From contig NC_088319.1 in assembly GCF_910592395.1 (NCBI RefSeq), positions 13,518,001 through 13,582,000 of the forward strand: a stretch of 64,000 nucleotides of DNA. Reading direction: 5' to 3'. Below the pieces are notes generated by a model. It saw nothing but the letters and a program-made list of their open reading frames with translations. It ran no database searches and was not told the DNA's origin. Within the stretch, counting starts at the first letter, position 1; every line of letters starts with the position of its first letter. A program made the translations under genes and the position numbers. Of the stretch, positions 44,922-58,884 are shown one piece after another. Source of the DNA: Lineus longissimus. Taxonomy: Eukaryota; Nemertea; Pilidiophora; Heteronemertea; Lineidae.

Positions 44922-47511
44922 AGTGTAGTGATCATTTGACAGGTGTATCTTGCATTCGATCAACAACGAATCGCGACCTGCTAATATTACATATTATGAA
45001 TTCATACACAAATATTTTGATATCGATGTTTTCATATAAATAATTCTGACATCCCGGTTATCAGATAGCATACTATTATAAAAAGACATGTGTAGCTAGA
45101 TATAACAATTCGGTATCCAGTAACAACATCGACATTTGGAATAGAATGCTCAAAAAACGAACATCATGAATGTTATCATGTAATAACGTAACGCTATTTA
45201 TATGTACATGTACATGTTCGATTCCATAGTTGTGGAGAGAGACACATTTGCCTTTATGGGTAGGGATTCCTATGTTTGCATTACACGAACAATCCATCGT
45301 ATTTTGAATAACAAGACCTGCTTCATCCTACTATAAACTGCTAGATGTTATCGCAAATTTCTGAGCGCTGTCGTTCAGACACTGTCAAAGACACCCAGCA
45401 AAACCTACTGACAATTCACGTATTTCTTAATCGACATTCCTAAAAAACCAAACCTGCAAGCCGCGCCATTTGATGAAAACGTGATTTACCCCAATTAAAG
45501 TTTACCATTTCAAACTAGAAAGCAAAGTTTGCTACTGCAATGTATTGGAAATCACCTATTAATCATCAAACTGTCGTCAGAATCAAATCTACTTGCCTTT
45601 TTATCAAGAGATATGTTTGAAAAATATTGAAGACTGTCAAAGTGTGAAGGAAAGGAAATTCGACATTGAAATATCTGCAATCAAGTAAAATAAAGCTATC
45701 ATTTAATCACTCTTGATGGGAAAATGTCAATTCCGATACTTTATACGTTTTATAGATTTTGTTCAACACATCAACGGATTCGGTGTTGATTTAAAAGCAA
45801 ATACTCCAAGGGTGACTGATTTCGTTTGATCCCCTTTGTCTCTGCACAATGACTTATTCCCAGCCACAGGGATTTAGACGATAATCGATATAATTTTATA
45901 TATCAAAGTACAGTTCAGATATATCAACGTTACCTTATCGATACACTCGCCTTTGCTTAAAGGCATCTCAGAAAGTCAATTTGATGTTATGACTGGATGA
46001 GTGGAAAATGCAGTATTTCAATTCAAATGAGTTTTGATCTGTCATGACTTTCCTTTATCTACCCGACGTGCCGGTTTGAGAACCCATGGATTCTCGTAAG
46101 CTTCGCAGTTATTCCATCGTATTCAGTTTCGTGTGCTTGTACGAGTACATGTCTATACAGTCAATCTTAACCATTTTAACCAATAATCATGTGATGCTGC
46201 ATGCACGTGATGGCGCATGCACCATGTGCATGCACGAAACTGAATAATTACCTGGACTTTTGACCTGGCTGCAGTCGCAGACAGGTTAAATGGTACAGGT
46301 GAATTCAAATCATCTCGTTTCACATTTTCTTATAAATTTATTGCGCTGCTCTTTAAAGAAGTACATTTCTAGCCTCCGGTACGATACGAATTAATTAACT
46401 CAAATAAAACGTGGCCTGGGTGGATAAAAAAACCAAGCAAGACTCCCCGAAGACCAGATTGATGTGATTGTGATAGGCTTTGATTGATATCCCGTCATCT
46501 CCAATAAAGGTCAGAAATAAATAATGCAAGGCTGTGTAATTAAACTGGTCTAGTCAAAATTATTTATTCATTTTACCCTGAGGGACAGGTGAGTAAAGGG
46601 CAAGTTGCTTAGTACAGTGATTAACAATTAGTCAGAAATATCTAAAGGCGTTTATCAAAGATGTACAATGTATGATCAGACGACCTTACATTTTGTTATC
46701 AAACTGATTCGGTTTTAGTAGACATTTGTATAAAAAAATAAAAAGTAATGAAATATTTAGATCAGTGAACTTAACGTGGGTGTATCTGCATCACACCCAA
46801 CAACACGAAGACCCTACGAATTTGAATCACACCTGCCTGAGTGAAAACAGAAACGTGTTGATGTAACCTTTATGAGAAGCCTGCCAAAAAAATATGTCTA
46901 GACGATTAACTTGTTTTTTTTCAAGAACAAAAAATAACTACACGATAATTGCTTTCACACTATGATTCATGTCTGCAGTGGCATCTCTTTCATGCTGATG
47001 AGATATCAAATCAATATATTGACATAACGTGGGTGAAACAGGTGGATTGTAGCACTATATTACTGTTTGGTAACCGAGTCACGAGAATATCCGCATCGGT
47101 AAATGTGTCAGGAAAAGCTTTCCATCTTGGAATTTCGATTGTTTGCGTTTAGGATACAAGTCGGTGGCGACTACGACATTATAAAACCTTGTTATCAAAT
47201 CGATCATTTTGATACGGCTGGTTTCAACTAAAATTATAGTTAAGCCAACTAGAATATGAGTCATATCGCGACCCAGCCACTAAGTTAAACGCTCGCCTTA
47301 AGGCTAAACTAGGGATCCCATATCGTCTCATACTTAATTAACTGCGACATGATGGTACACGCCATCAAAATTGTGAGTTTATAGACGTATCATCTATCCG
47401 AAAGATAAAACAACTGGCGATTTTATTAATTTCAGAAAATACTTCGATTAACTATGAATTGGAGTTTTCAAACAATATGCTGGCGGTCCGCTTGATTCTT
47501 TTGTAGAATCC
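44922..47511. other. No gene recognised
   Basis: Intergenic. It has TACATG repeats near 45200-45215 and a GCATGCAC-rich stretch of alternating purines and pyrimidines near 46197-46235. I see no supported coding exon. Confidence 0.5.
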
Positions 47512-47965
47512 AGGTCACAAGGTTAATAGTTTTCCTCAAGGATAACTACATGAATACTCTTGTCACGAGCTGAAATAAAGAATGAAATTAATGTTAGATG
47601 AGTAATTGCTTTTGTCAAAATATTGAATCTCGCGTCTTCGCATTTGATAAGAGTACAATACGTTGGTTTCATGACACTGAATAACAAACAACCTTTCAAA
47701 AAAAATTTGTGTTACTCATAACATGACCTTACAGTTTGTTGTCAGATCCAGTTCATAAGGTTATAAACGTCAGTCCAGCATTGATTCACATTGATAATTC
47801 GTTTGTATTGATATATTATTCTGCTGGGGCAGAGAGCGGTTTCGTTTTTCATCAGATCTAGTTGACAAGTATAATAGTTTGCCTCGAGCATAAACTAGCA
47901 TCAATTGCAAAAGGTTGAAAGTTTTGTTTGATGAGTAATTGGTATTGTCATTGAATCACTGGTGC
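47512..47965. repeat. Diverged tandem repeat, about three units
   Basis: CAGGTCACAAGGTTAATAGT (47511), CAGATCCAGTTCATAAGGTT (about 47745) and CAGATCTAGTTGACAAGTAT (about 47853) begin related blocks. The first and third also share TGATGAGTAATTG(G/C) about 90 bp later. A related GACCTTACA-TTTGTTATCA string occurs earlier at about 46683. Divergence is high. Confidence 0.4.
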
Positions 47966-50379
47966 ATGCTGTTATTTGGTATTGATATTGGGTTGAAACA
48001 GTTTCGTTGAAAATGAACTAACAACTAGAATTGTCAGTTGAGTCTTAGCAGACTCTGGAGTCTCCGCCTCATATGCACACAGCCATGCATGTTGACAAAA
48101 ACAAAACAAAAACATCGCACTTTCACTTCAGCGGAGCGATGGTTTATGTGCAAAATACGACTGATCAAGGCAACATAAAGTGTCCAGAAGGGAAGAACAC
48201 ATTCTTGAAACTCAGCTGCTTTAATTCACTGCGGTTTTCTTATTTCACAGCCCATAAACTCCAAATATTTGGTTTTATCGAAAAATGCTTCGATGGTGTA
48301 GACCAGTCCCTGGGCTTTATCCATTGCGTTCCTCCATATGTGCAGCCAATATGTAATACACATAACGCGGGGCACCTGTCATCGTGCCGGTATGGCGAGG
48401 TTTATTTGTTAAAAATTTACATGTATTGCGCTATGCATGCCCATGGCACTTTCGCGGCTGTTACCCAGATTGATTTCTTAGTTCATGGACACCCTCGTTT
48501 TATCGATGTTTTGCAATGCATTGCCGTGTCCATGTACATATGAAGCTTTCACCAGGGGACGAGAGTTTGCTGGAATAATTTCTTGAAGAGAATAATACCC
48601 TAATACAAAAGTCTCAGCCGATGGCGGAGACTAATTATGAATAATTTGCAAAGGTTTGTTAAGACCTAACGCGTTGTTTTCAGGTTTGATTCAAACAGTT
48701 ATAAAGCCTGCATATTCTGTGATTCACGTGTTTTTCAGATAGATCTGATCAATGATTTACCTCAATGTACTATTTATTTGCTAGAGAACAGATGCATCAA
48801 AGAACGCCTACCTTCGCCACATGATGGGAGGTCAATGATACTTTCCAAATGCTACATGTACATGTACAAACACGAGGTTTGTCTCGGTCACCGCGGATAT
48901 TTTTATGGATATTATATATAAGATCTACTGTGTTGGTACCAGGGTTTTGCTTGCATCGATCGATGACAAACAAGCAAGTATTTTGTTTCACACATTAGCT
49001 GTCGCCTGTCAGGTTTGTCAATAACAAAAAGACATGTCATTATCATATCAATATCTAAAGAATGACTAATATGACTATGTAGGTGAAGTCTGTCGCGTTT
49101 GACTCCGGCGGTTGTGGAAGAAATGGAAAGTACTGTATTTTCACGAATAAGGGAATAACGGGTATTTTTCATCATTTTTTCTGGAGATCATTCCGCGATC
49201 CGCTCCAAGCAATCTCAATAGAGCTGAAAAAGATAACATAGTGATGGTATATCAAGTACCTACCTTCTTAGAAACTTTTTCATGCACTTTGATACCGCAG
49301 AGCAATCACTTATCCAGAGAAAACCTACTTGCACGACGCCTTCGCATTTTAACACAGTTACACCGGATCGGAGCACCTTTTACAAGCAACAATCGTTTTC
49401 CTGCACGAATACATCGCGAGCAGCCTGATACATGAAAAGATGATGAAGAAAAAACATAGATTAGATAGAATGTCGCATCTTCTTGGTGTCCTTTTGTTAT
49501 TTATATCGGTGAACTTTAGGATCAAACGGATAAGAGTACATGCGAAAGAAGTACAAGGCATTTGTTTTTACAACGCAAAAAGGCGCGGAGAATGTGCCAC
49601 TCTTTGTGTTTTATGAGGCAACAAATTGAAGCAAAAAATATTGCTTACAAAATATATGTCACACCTTATTTTTCTAACCTAGGGGATGAGCTATTGTATT
49701 TTTTTTATCGATTATTGCTAAATGTTATAGAACGTCCAGATTTAACTTATATCAAGTGACAACGCCAGCGCAAGCCGACACACATCGTCACCACACCCAA
49801 CTAAGGTCTATTAGTAAAAAACTTCGACATTTGCTTCAATAACAAAATGAGCTAACGCTAACTTAACAATATCAATTGATTAACGAAAATATTTTAAATC
49901 GCCCAAAAATACGTTTTCATTGAAAACCGAAGGAAATCCGTAAAAAAAAGAGTTTTACAGTTTTTCCGAAATTTTCGCGCATTGCAGATTTTCGAAATAA
50001 AACGGCAATAATATCGGAACGGACATTCATGAAGGATGATGCTTTGGGGCAGTTTCCCTGTTTGGATTTTATTAAACCTTTGAAACAATGTTCCTTTGGG
50101 TCAAATCAGCAGTAGTTAAACAAAAAAGTGGTAAGGTCGTTATTTTCAAAGATTGACTCGACTGGTAGGCGCGTTGATCCAGAGAGAGGAGCGTTGCCTC
50201 TGCATGTGCAGTCGATGTAAGTGCTGAATTATTGATCATTAGTTTAAATTTGTTTCCCGTCAGCCACATACAATGAATCCCCCCTCCTCCCCGACCAGAT
50301 CGACCGTCTGGTATCAGTTGCTACTGTAGTTCGCTGCTCCGTCTTCATCAATAAATCGACTTCCTTTGAGATCATTCAG
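47966..50379. other. No gene recognised
   Basis: Intergenic. The 156-codon plus-strand frame at 48073-48543 has no domain, signal peptide or splice evidence. A TACATGTACATGTACA microsatellite lies near 48852-48868. Confidence 0.5.
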
Positions 50380-50547
50380 GCAGCAGTTTGTCGAACAACA
50401 AAGACGCACGTATTAAAGATATTAATCTACCAAGACCTATCGAGTGGAAGAAGATACGGAAGCATTTGTTCATCAGTCGATTGCGACCTATTATGGGAAG
50501 TGTGCTTATAGGGACTGGATTCTCGTCTTCCTTCATGAACACGGTGG
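50380..50547 (+). CDS. Possible orphan internal exon, unrecognised
   Basis: An acceptor-like ATCATTCAG ends at 50379 and a donor-like GTAAAG begins at 50548. Between them one frame is open for 55 codons and reads as plausible protein: SNNKDARIKDINLPRPIEWK, then KIRKHLFISRL and GSVLIGTGFSSSF. I find no neighbouring exons and recognise no family. The opposite strand is also open, so this may be chance. Confidence 0.2.
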
Positions 50548-53500
50548 GTAAAGGTATTGGTTTACCTTTGCAACACAATAGAAACAATGCACTCCCACAG
50601 TGTTGAAGAGGTGCAATCGGATAAAAATAATAAATGCGGGCATTACGCTCCTCAAAATGAACTAATATTTTGTATGTTTCTTGTGGTAATCACGTATTTT
50701 CTTAGGCAAACCGATACCTATTAGCCACATTGTCCATATGAATAGGCATACGGTAAAATTAGTGTTGTCTCAGCGACCATCGACTATGGCAATAATATGA
50801 AACAAAGCGTTTTTACGAGCTGACTAAAAACTACATATTGTTGATCAGACTCGCAGATAATTTATTGGTAACTCTACTTCCGTAAAATTGCTACATAATT
50901 CATTCTGATTGCTGTTTCGGAGACATCTATTATTAGGAATAATCGCATCCAAAAAACAGAAACCCAGTATGATGCTTTGTCGACCAGGTAAATGGTAGGA
51001 TCGCCGTATTTTTTTCAGCAGGAAAGAACAACTTGTCTTTGCCTATTGATAATCCGTCCCAATCGTTGTCAAATGTTTCCGTAAATTAGTGATGATGCGT
51101 TTTCGTTGTCGTTATAAAACGACGGATGAGATGCGTTTTAATTAGTAAACGTGAGAGATCGGTTCGATTTTCCTTCTGAATGAAAGATTGCATCGTACGT
51201 GCAAGCTTTTCGAGGTATTGTATTAACGATCAAAATGATCGATGACGTTTCTTCAATTTGCTCAAATCATTTTCTTTCTGCAGTGTCTTCACAACTTCTG
51301 TAGGCCACATGCTGCCAAACTTTCTCGTAAAGAAGGACTTTCCTTAACTTTTGAATTATCTAAAGCACTCTCATGCACTAATTCCTCCAGTTGGTAAAAG
51401 AAACAAGAAACCTGACTTTGTGCACTTTATACTGTCTTCAAATTGCACTTGATTCATATTTGATGAATAAAGTATATTGCCCTTGCCTAAAAATAACGAT
51501 AGTTGATTCTTTACTAAAATTTACTTGAATGCTTCGAACGGCTCGAATTCGACTTATTTTCTGTTAATGTGCCCTCCCTGGTACACGCCATATTGCACAG
51601 ATTTCCCCCAAAACCTTTCATCGTTACACTGATTGCGTGTTGTTTCGTTTGTTGATTTTTGTTGATCCTCTGATCTTTGATCAGTCGCAATCTAAACCTA
51701 CTTGAGTCGGGAACAACCTACTCGAAAATGCCGATGTGTTTTTCATAAACCTTGTTGTTATGATGCTGCGGATATTCGCAAAAACACAAAACGTGACTGT
51801 GGTGCACTCTTAAGCGATCAACCAACTGCAGGAGTGTGTTTTCTTTTCTTCTTTGTCGTCAGCGTTCGTTTTGCAATTGGATCTGTTTCTTCATTCTCTT
51901 CCAAGGCGTGGTGAGCGTGTTTCGATAAGGCCCCTGTACCGCACCCATTCAGATATTCATCGATACGACGACATCTCTCCCATGTTGATGGTCTCCGTAT
52001 GGACGGCCCTGATCTGTCACTGACCTGTCACGGATCTGAGTATTTTTTATGAGCAATTCCATTAGAAGTTTTGGCTTAATTGTTTGCCGTTATCAACAAA
52101 TGATCACAATTTCAATGAAGGCATCTTGGGGTGGTGAACGTGATCTTACACCAAAACTCAGTTGTCGGGATTCTGCTTAAAGCTTGTTAAGTGTTTATGA
52201 CTATACCCATAAAATATGCTGTATAAACAAATATTAAGTGGGTTTTGATGAGAATTAAAGTGTCTTATTAGTCTTGATAATAGAAATAAAAACCTTCCAC
52301 ATGTGTCTGTTGAAGAGTTTCCATCACTTTTTGGCCCTCCCGCTGGTAGCTGAGAAAGTCTAACAAAAGTATTTCCGCTAAAATTTAGCCTGGTGTCAAA
52401 CTGTTATTGTATTCCCTTAGCGCTGCTAACCATCGTTTCGACAATATAAGCACTCAGTACATCTCTTTTTTGGCGATTGTGAATGCGGCACACGTGGGCG
52501 CGGTACTCAGCAACTTTTAACAACTCCCCTGGGTTAGTTTCAGCTTGAGCACATAACCAGTTGGTTGCTCCATCCGTGCATCCACTTCAAAAAATCAGAC
52601 AATTCGAAACCATGCTTTCAAACAGAACTACAGTTAAGAAGTGACATTCTACAGCCTCTCCCGGCGGATTTCCGGAACCAGTATTTGGACCAGACTCCGG
52701 TTGCACTGTCGAAACAAAAGGGAATGCATATCCAGCGTGTTCATTTGCAATGAGTCGATCTTGAATGCTCTATTTGGTTAGTTCCGGTCAATTTTAAGAT
52801 GCTTTCAGAAATGGGCGAATCAGCCGCATATAGTCTAGCAGTTACATTCGTCTATTGGCGCTTGAGTGCTGCTGCCCTTTAATTCAAAGGGAGATGGTCA
52901 TTCAATGAAGTATAGTCCAAACAGAATTGCAAAACTCCATAAGTTGCAAAACACAGGTTTATCCTTCGGGTAGGACTCGCCAATACTCTTTCACAGAGTC
53001 AACTACAGCCGGTCAACTATGCCACTGTGTAACTTTACTATTTGTGATCACACTATTACAGTTTAGCCGTCGTCTGCCAAGTACCTTTCACTGGATCTTT
53101 CTGAAAAACACTTAATGTCATGTTGGAATACCGCATGCTGATTGCTTCCTCCCTTAAGGCTCATCACCACTCCTGCCGCCTGCGCCAATCCTGCATGGAA
53201 AACCTCTTAATGGCTTTGAAGTAGGATTGTCCTACACGTACTACCCCGAGTGAGTAGATCTCTGCATCCGTCACGTAATAAGGTTGCGGAAATTATCCAT
53301 TGCATCCAACGGCTGTAGCGGAAGAGAAAAATGTTTGAAAATGCAGCAATCAACGACGAAACCATTCACCTTCGGGTTTAATAATCTCGAGCAACATGGT
53401 GCCAGGCCGTTCATATATTTTTTGTGCTTGTGTTTTTTAGCTGCGTTCTATTATAACTGTGAGCTATATAAAACCCAGAGACGTGTTTACGTCGGTCAAA

Positions 53501-55949
53501 ATATAAAACAGCCAGTAAGAGAGTAAAATCTCTTTATCACGTACACATCTGGCTCCTAACTGTTACACTGATGCTGGCACTAACACTAGTTGTGGCACTG
53601 CCATCAGTGCTTCAGTCTTAACCGCAACACTGACACTGCCCCTAGACGCATTAAGTATCATACGATAACATTTGTTGCTCTCCAACTATCATATTGAGCA
53701 TCGATTCGATTTGACGCGTTGGCATGTTTTCTACTTGATATGTATGGTACCGGTAATTTCAAGGGAAAAGAGCACTCTGCAGGAAAAAAGAGCTTAATAA
53801 AAGGCTGGGATAAGTGTTCAGTATTTTACTTCAAATTGAGTGGAGTGACATGTTCTCTTGAACAGGAGTATATCATTTAGTTTGAATGGTAATTCGTGTC
53901 CTGATAAAGTGTACCTCTAGCTATAGTCTCAGAGTTATATTTCAGACAACTCGAGTGTTAAAACTGATGTTTAGCAATGCTGTCATACTGACACTCTCCC
54001 TCAGTCCCCTCCCGCCTACCATACGCGTGAGCATTAAAACCGATGCGATTACATCGTTGCATCCAGTTGTCTTATCGGCATCGATGTGACGACATGCTTC
54101 TAGCTGCCGCGCGCTCCTAGTTACGGCGTACCTGGAATACTGCTAATGTAAGCTCAGTATCGGTTCAGATATCGGGATATTGACGGATAAAGTACTGAGT
54201 CCTTGGATGCGACATTCGCTTTGTTGAGGTAGGCATATTTTTTCATTGTATTTCTTATTTCTGGAATTGTCATTAACCCTTTTCCGCTTTTTTCGATGTA
54301 AAATTTCAGCAAATTTGTATCCAAGATAACTGCACTACGGTATTGTTTGTAACTGCATTTCTATTTTACTGGACCGCTAGTACACGAACGGTGTATCCCT
54401 TTAATACTTCGCTGTAACAACGGCTATTTGAGATTGATGACAAGCCATGCTTGCTTCGCACTTCAAAAGGCAAATTGAATCTTCAAATGTCCGGTGTAAA
54501 TTGATTGTGATGAACCGCGCTACATCTGGCCGACATCTATCAAAGCCTCAGTATTGATCAGCTACATCTGTAAATCGGTTATCGAAACCAGAAACTCCAT
54601 TAGGGTTAACATGTCAATATTTGAAGCCTTTGTGATTGATAATACAAACAGAATATCTTTACAAGCCGTATGAATGCCTTGATGAGTAGGCTTCTAAACC
54701 ATATTTAATTCGATTGTGCCGAAGACATTTGCTTTGATCAAAGGCAGCTTTGAACATCACTCCCAGTGGCAGTGCTTTCGGTTAGTGAGAGTAATTCAAT
54801 CTGTCGATCTTAGTTCGACAGAGTCAATAAAAGTTCGAAATATTTACGTAAGTTTTCTAACATTTTAACCGCCGCTAGCTGTAGTATCTTGCTTGCATTC
54901 AGTTACTTTCAGGCGATTTTTTTTCCCCATTATCAACAATGCCAAAAGAGACCGCTGATAGTTGAGTCGAAGCGGTAAGTTCATTTATCGCTTGAACTGT
55001 TCCTCGTTTAGATGTCCTCTTTGACAAATATTTGTGAACTGTTTAATTTCCCAGGTGCAACTTCTTTGACAAATGTTATAGTCTTTCGTGATTCGCGCAC
55101 TGATATTGGCAAGGATTAATGTCAAACTGCAATAATGATAGTTCAAGGAATAATGAAATATAAAGATGCACAAGATTATAATCTTAGGCCAATTGTTTCT
55201 TAATATTCAACAAAATTCCTTTATACATGAACATCAAGTGGATTCTTCTACTTCTGCGGTAAAAGGGGAGAGGTATGTCATCTTTCCAGACGATAATAAG
55301 CCAGTTGCTTTGCTTTTCTCACGAAAAAAAGTTATCAACACTTCGTATTCAACCGTTGCATCGTCTGCTCTTGCCTTCTAGACGTGTTCAATTTACTAAT
55401 CAAAACCCCAGACAGTTTTATTTCGTGCTGTTGCGTAATAGTCTTCCGCTTGGGAATGCTGTCAACATCATTTGAAACAATTATTCAAGAATGTAAAATC
55501 CTTCAGGATTTATTGTGAGAATTGTTAGGCAGCAATGATGACAAAGAACGCGAAGAGATAATGAAATACCATTCTTCTTGACGAACTCTGTGGCTTCTCC
55601 ATTGTTAGACGAATTTCAGATAAATATCTCACCAACTGCATATGTCTGCTATTTACTATTGTTTACTCAGGACTAGTTCATCTTTAGGAGCGTATTTTTT
55701 TCTTCGAACGTCTTATTGATTTGTACAATTTAGTGTTCTATCATCAGTTACTTGAATGAGTTTATCCCATTCCGATCACGTAAGCATCGCCGCTTCCTTG
55801 GCGGCGCAAGTTTTCGAATACGGTTTAGTGGTACATGTAGTTGTAAAAACCTGGTTCGTTGCCACGTGGGAATTAGTCCAACCGTGTTAATGGTAATCCA
55901 TGGTAACCAATGGCCTCGAAAACAATGATAGTGTTTAGCTAATCCCCCT
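50548..55949. other. No gene recognised
   Basis: Long AT-rich intergenic region. Frames of 60-81 codons (for example 51702-51914 and 53284-53526, plus) have no recognisable domains. A GATGCG phrase like that at 34.3 kb recurs near 54041. Confidence 0.5.
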
Positions 55950-55967
55950 CCCCCCCCCCCCCCCCCC
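55950..55967. repeat. Homopolymer C run, 18 bases
   Basis: An uninterrupted run of 18 C preceded by CCCCCT. The glycine-rich frame on the opposite strand is an artefact of this tract. Length is likely polymorphic or unreliable in the assembly. Confidence 0.9.
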
Positions 55968-56331
55968 ATTTTATCATGGTATGAATTCCCCGGGATCGAA
56001 GATTACATTCACACCAGCCTGATCATTGAATTGAACGCGAGGGATCAAACAGCATGCCAAGTCGCGTGTAATCTTTCCATTATAGTCTTACAGGGGCCAT
56101 CAGGACTCGAGTCTGCAAACAAGCCTGTCTCCAAGACAGACACAGAAATACGATCCGCTCAAGCTGCCGTATTGTATTATTGTATTCGGCAGTAAAGGAT
56201 TATCCACCTGTGCTGCCGACAAAATGTTATGATACTTCCGAACTTGATTATTGCCGCGGCAGTGATAGCGGTAAAATTTGGCGCTGTGAGGTGGCTTCGG
56301 GACGAATTAAACCCGTTTCGTCATTAGTGGG

Positions 56332-57003
56332 AAGTTTGTATTTGTTGCCAACTTTTATACCCATTGAATTAGAAACTTTTACTGCCAATGGGATTGGCAC
56401 TGCACTGTTTTATAAAGGGCATTTTCCGCTTTACCATTAGATTAAAGACGAACATGATGTGCCTGGCCTGTGGGAAATAAAACAGGAAATATACAATAGG
56501 CCGGGGTGACTTTTTAATTAGCTTTGTTGCTAATGATTATTTTTGAGAAACTTGCGGGACTCGAAGCCTTGGATGCATTGTTAGGTATTGGATACCTTCA
56601 GCGTGACGTTGTTATGTTGTTTTATAACCTATGGGCATATTTTATCCTGAACTATGAAGGAAATACGTTTGCACCTTGAGATAGACTGACAGGCGAAACC
56701 ATCACACGATCTGACCTAATGAACTCCCCATTGGCAAATCTATCAATCTCTGTCGGTTAATGGGTTATCACAACTGCGATAGGCAACTGTAGCAGCTAAT
56801 TTACTTATTCTGGGATGTTTGATAATGTCTGTCTCCCACACGGTGGTTTATGGAGGTACTTAGCTCCATATCAATCAAACTTAGGAAAAGATCACTCGAA
56901 ATTTACGGAAGGTCTTACCTAAAGCTACGGTCTATCTCTCTGACACTTGGTGTTCCTCTGAGGCCCATGTCCAACAAACTTAGGAGCAGGTCACTCAAAA
57001 TAA
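56332..57003. repeat. Segmental duplication, copy A
   Basis: Collinear with 58081-58884. Shared landmarks in order: AAGTTTGTATTTGTTGCC (56332-56349), TTATAAAGGGCATT-TCCGCTTT (56410), GAAACT(T/C)GCGG, TTGTTAGG, GGCGAAACCAT-ACACGATCTGACCT (56692), CCCCATTGGCAAATC, GGGTTATCACAAC, CATATCAAT and AAACTTAGG-GC-GGTCA-TCAAAAT. Copy A also has an internal repeat of the AAACTTAGG...TCACTC(G/A)AAAT phrase about 100 bp apart. I see no coding function; the 56180-56440 and 56850-57065 frames are not conserved in copy B. Confidence 0.75.
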
Positions 57004-57065
57004 AGAAGCCGCTTTTGCTGAACGTAGTTTTACTGTGGCAGTGGCAACAGCGGGAAAACGCCTAA

Positions 57066-58080
57066 ATTGAACTAAACCTGTAGGCCAGGTACAGTATAGA
57101 AAATGATTTTTATTCGAAAGTGTAGTTGAAATCAGGGCTGGGGCACTTTTTTATCGATGGTAGACTTCAGATTTGACACATTTCAAGGGAAAAACGTCCT
57201 TACTACGACCAAAGAACACAATGCCAACCACTTTAAAATACAGTAGCCAAAATGAAATGATTAATAAGCACTGATCAGAAATCAAACTCATATGATGGAA
57301 GTGCTATCAGCAGGGGCTACGCATGTTTGGTCTGATGTTAAACATCATAAAGTGATGGGAATATATGAAATACTAAATATGATTTTTCGGTGTGGTTGTT
57401 GGTTCTTTTCAACTTTACCTGGCCTAAGGTTTTCAATATTGAAGATTAGCTGAAGAATACTGCGCGTATATTCTGCAGGCATGGTTGCTGAATCCCACTT
57501 GACTGCGCTCGGATATCTGAAGAACAAAGAAAAGAAATTGACTCGCGTAATAGATTATTATGGCCATCAAAGAAGCAAACTAATGGATTGGATATTGGTG
57601 TCCTCAGGAAATGCATTTATTCGTTATGTTCTTTCCTGGCTCATTCTGCTTGTTTGGACTTCGTAGCCTTTGGATACAGCTAGCTAATTCTACACAATAC
57701 AATCCACAGATTGAAACTCGCCGTACATTTCCCGCAGTCTATTCGTTATCGAAGTCATCTACGACGATTATGATAGAGTGACTTTTGAAAATGCCGATTA
57801 TTGTATCCGTACCTTGTGAATCTGCAGAAGGCATCAATTAGGCGTGGAAAAGTGGCTTACATGTCATCATTAAAACATACCGCAGGTCCTATGATCTGCT
57901 AGACGAAATATTTCATTCAACCCTTCTTAATTTATGTAAAGATAGTCACCCACAAGAGCATTGCTGCCGTGCGTATTAGCGGATTCCTCCGCGATGAGAG
58001 TTGCCGGTTATTTTTGTGTTGTACGATTCCGCTGTCACAGCTTCAGGATGAACTAGCTAATGTCACGTATCATTGATATA
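57066..58080. other. No gene recognised
   Basis: Sequence between the two duplicate copies. No supported feature. Confidence 0.5.
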
Positions 58081-58884
58081 AAGTTTGTATTTGTTGCCCT
58101 CTAGGTATGAAACTTTCATTGTTTAAATGATAGCTGTACGTGTTGTGTGTTGTTCCTTTTGCTGCATAATCATAAAGTTGCCAGGCAAAATCCGATGGTA
58201 AAACAAAGCCCTGTAAAAAAGGACGCTGCTTTCTTTTATAAAGGGCATTGTCCGCTTTGCAATGAGAAGGTACAAATATTTCAACAAGCCATGTAGGCTG
58301 ACTAACAAGGTTTGTGGCTCAGAACTGAGAAACTCGCGGAATACGAGGCCTCGGATATGTTGTTAGGCCTTGTAAACTTTTAAGCGTACGTTGGAAATGT
58401 TGTAGCAACACCGCTGGTCATGTTTTATCATTAAATATGACAGAAATACTCCGGAGCTTTCGCACCTGCGCAGGCAGACAGACTCGCAGGCGAAACCATA
58501 ACACGATCTGACCTGATGATGATTCCCCATTGGCAAATCCATCATTCTCTGTCAGTTAACGGGTTATCACAACGGTGACAGGCAACAGTAGCATCTAATG
58601 CCTCTATACAAGGATGTTAGATATCTGACTTCAACACGATGGTTTTATGGTGGCCCTAAGCCCCATATCAATTAGACGACAGAATAGATTTGTTCAAATG
58701 AAGTGGTCTTCGTCTTAAGGATGGAGTAGTTGTATAATTATGAAAGTCATACCTAAACCAACAGTCAATCCCTTTCACTCTCGGTGCAAGCCTTTTCCAC
58801 CTGTGACTGACCTCTTGGTCCCTCAAGTTTGATGACGACTGAGACCAATATCCATGAAACTTAGGGGCGGATCAGTCAAAATAC
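58081..58884. repeat. Segmental duplication, copy B
   Basis: Direct, diverged copy of 56332-57003, about 1.75-1.88 kb downstream. It is about 130 bp longer than copy A because of scattered insertions, including one near 58690-58740. Frames are not preserved between copies, which argues against a duplicated coding exon. Confidence 0.75.

Noticed and set aside
48073-48543. 156-codon plus-strand open frame, second longest in the window
   Set aside because: Scattered Cys and His without a motif, no splice or promoter context, ordinary intergenic composition.
55748-55969. Poly-glycine protein start on the minus strand
   Set aside because: An artefact of the 18-base C run.
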